Shown: one piece after another, positions 32,745 to 33,654 of the stretch
Layout: each line of letters begins with the position of its first letter
Position numbering within the stretch: position 1 is the stretch's first letter
NCBI GenBank assembly: GCA_030247555.1
Contig: JAOTSD010000045.1
Location: forward strand, 1 to 33,654
DNA length: 33,654 bases
DNA from: Siculibacillus sp.
GTDB lineage: Bacteria > Pseudomonadota > Alphaproteobacteria > Rhizobiales > Ancalomicrobiaceae
Direction of reading: 5' to 3'
Notes under the pieces: generated by a model
The model's input: the letters and a program-made list of their open reading frames with translations, nothing else
What the model was told of the DNA's origin: nothing
Databases searched by the model: none
Translations under genes and position numbers: made by a program

Positions 32745-32904
32745 TTCGCGAGCCTTCGGGAGGATTCCCCACCCGCCTCCGCCGCCCCTCGCCGACGCCA
32801 TCGCGACGACGCCCGCCCCCCGCCGGCCGGCGGTCGAGGGAGCGCGAGAGCTCTCGCCGAGGCTTTCCGAGCGGGGATCGCGGTCGACGGGGCCGGTGCG
32901 CCGT

Positions 32905-33654
32905 TCAAGCCGCCTCGACGCCGCCGCCGGGGGGCGGGATGTCGAAGCCCTCGTCGCCGTATTCCTTGAGCTTGTTGCGCAGCGTTCGGATCGAGATGCC
33001 GAGGATGTTGGCGGCATGTGTCCGGTTGCCCAGCGTCGAGCCGAGCGTCTCCAGGATCAGCTGGCGTTCGACGTCGGCGACGGTGCGCCCGACCAGCGCC
33101 CGCGTCACCGCCTCCGCCGTCTCGGCCGCGTGGCGCACGGCGGCATCGACCGACTTCGGCGTCGTGGACGGCACCCCGCCGTGGGCTTCGTCGAGACGCA
33201 ACCCGTCGGGGGTGCGCAGCGCCTCGAGCGCGATGGTGTCGCCACTGGCGAGCAGCACGGCGCGGTGCATGCAGTTCTCGAGTTCGCGGACGTTGCCCGG
33301 CCAGCGCGCCCGCATCAGTTCGCGCCGCGCATCCTGGTCGATCGGGCGCGCCGGAAGGCCGTTCGCCTTGGCGTAACGTTCGACGAAATGATCGGCGAGC
33401 GCCTGGACGTCGGCGGGGCGGTCGCGCAGCGCCGGGATCTTCAGATTGACGACGTTGAGCCGATAGAGCAGGTCCTCGCGGAACGTGCCCTTGCGCACTT
33501 CGTCGACCATGTTGCGGTTCGACGTGGCGAGGATGCGGATGTCGACCGGCACCGGCCGCGACCCGCCGACGCGGTCGATCACCCGTTCCTGGATGGCGCG
33601 CAGGAGCTTGGCCTGCAGACGCAGGTCCATTTCCGAGATCTCGTCGAGCAGCAT
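32905..33654 (-). CDS. flbD: FlbD-like sigma-54 dependent activator, C-terminal part (5' end outside window)
   Basis: The visible 249 residues are the C-terminal two thirds of an NtrC-type activator. They begin in the AAA+ core just before Walker B (LLDEISEMD), followed by RGDLLYRLN-type sensor FREDLLYRLNVV and WPGNVRELENC; the P-loop and the GAFTGA loop lie beyond the window. The Fis-type C-terminus GNRTHAANILGISIRTLRNKLKEY is nearly identical to Caulobacter FlbD. FlbD activates class III/IV flagellar promoters and represses early ones with sigma-54. The first visible ATG at 33654 is internal. Its place in a cluster with flhA fits a flagellar role. The spacer to the LysE-type gene (32649-32904) holds the CtrA/dyad block. 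Confidence 0.9.
   Translation of the reverse strand: MLLDEISEMDLRLQAKLLRAIQERVIDRVGGSRPVPVDIRILATSNRNMVDEVRKGTFREDLLYRLNVVNLKIPALRDRPADVQALADHFVERYAKANGLPARPIDQDARRELMRARWPGNVRELENCMHRAVLLASGDTIALEALRTPDGLRLDEAHGGVPSTTPKSVDAAVRHAAETAEAVTRALVGRTVADVERQLILETLGSTLGNRTHAANILGISIRTLRNKLKEYGDEGFDIPPPGGGVEAA

Noticed and set aside
1-33654. CRISPR arrays, tRNA or rRNA genes, insertion sequences, integrase genes or prophage
   Set aside because: No regularly spaced repeats, transposase-like proteins, terminal inverted repeats with target duplications or cloverleaf-like segments were seen on either strand; this is by eye, without a covariance search.

Overview
The window is a GC-rich bacterial chromosome segment without mobile elements, CRISPR arrays, tRNA or rRNA genes that I could see. 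A CtrA-type cell-cycle regulator diverging from fliI/fliJ, CtrA-type boxes (TTAA-N7-TTAA), an OxyR, and a periplasmic nitrate reductase cluster point to an alphaproteobacterium, most likely Rhizobiales (Hyphomicrobiales). The species cannot be named from the sequence alone.

Layout. (1) 1-3128: the 3' part of a DUF4159-type membrane protein and a second large membrane protein, probably part of a Bat/MoxR-like envelope cluster that begins to the left. (2) 3149-4128: oxyR with the classical Cys199/Cys208 pair, preceded by an unusual repeat array. (3) 4230-16208: an anaerobic-respiration island. It holds a DUF2946-like protein and a PCuAC copper chaperone, then (opposite strand) nnrS, then mog and a DUF2478 gene, the complete napFDAGHBC operon, and two consecutive Dnr-like Crp/Fnr regulators. 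Together these cover molybdenum cofactor synthesis, nitrate reduction, quinol oxidation (both NapC and NapGH), a response to nitric oxide, copper delivery and transcriptional control. (4) 16237-19468 (minus): a metallophosphoesterase, a YbaK-type deacylase and folP-folB-folK. (5) 19542-24609: a 36-residue protein with its own terminator, a Nudix hydrolase, a GNAT acetyltransferase, an amidase, and a coupled RraA-like/DapA-like pair. (6) 24637-33654: ctrA, fliI, fliJ, a GNAT protein, a MipA/OmpV outer membrane protein, flhA, a small membrane protein, a LysE-family exporter and the 3' part of an FlbD-like sigma-54 activator.

The most interesting signals are regulatory or contextual. The flhA upstream region and the region upstream of the LysE-type exporter share a 29-nt block (25 of 29 identical) made of a CtrA site and an adjacent dyad at the same distance from the start codons. 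The DUF2478 gene sits between mog and napF. The second Dnr-like regulator may carry an N-terminal extension encoded by a 30-bp tandem duplication and started by an ATGA overlap. The nap operon keeps NapGH, giving the enterobacterial gene order. I did not find a convincing wholly new multi-gene system; the DUF2478-Nap association and the CtrA-linked exporter are the best candidates for undescribed biology.
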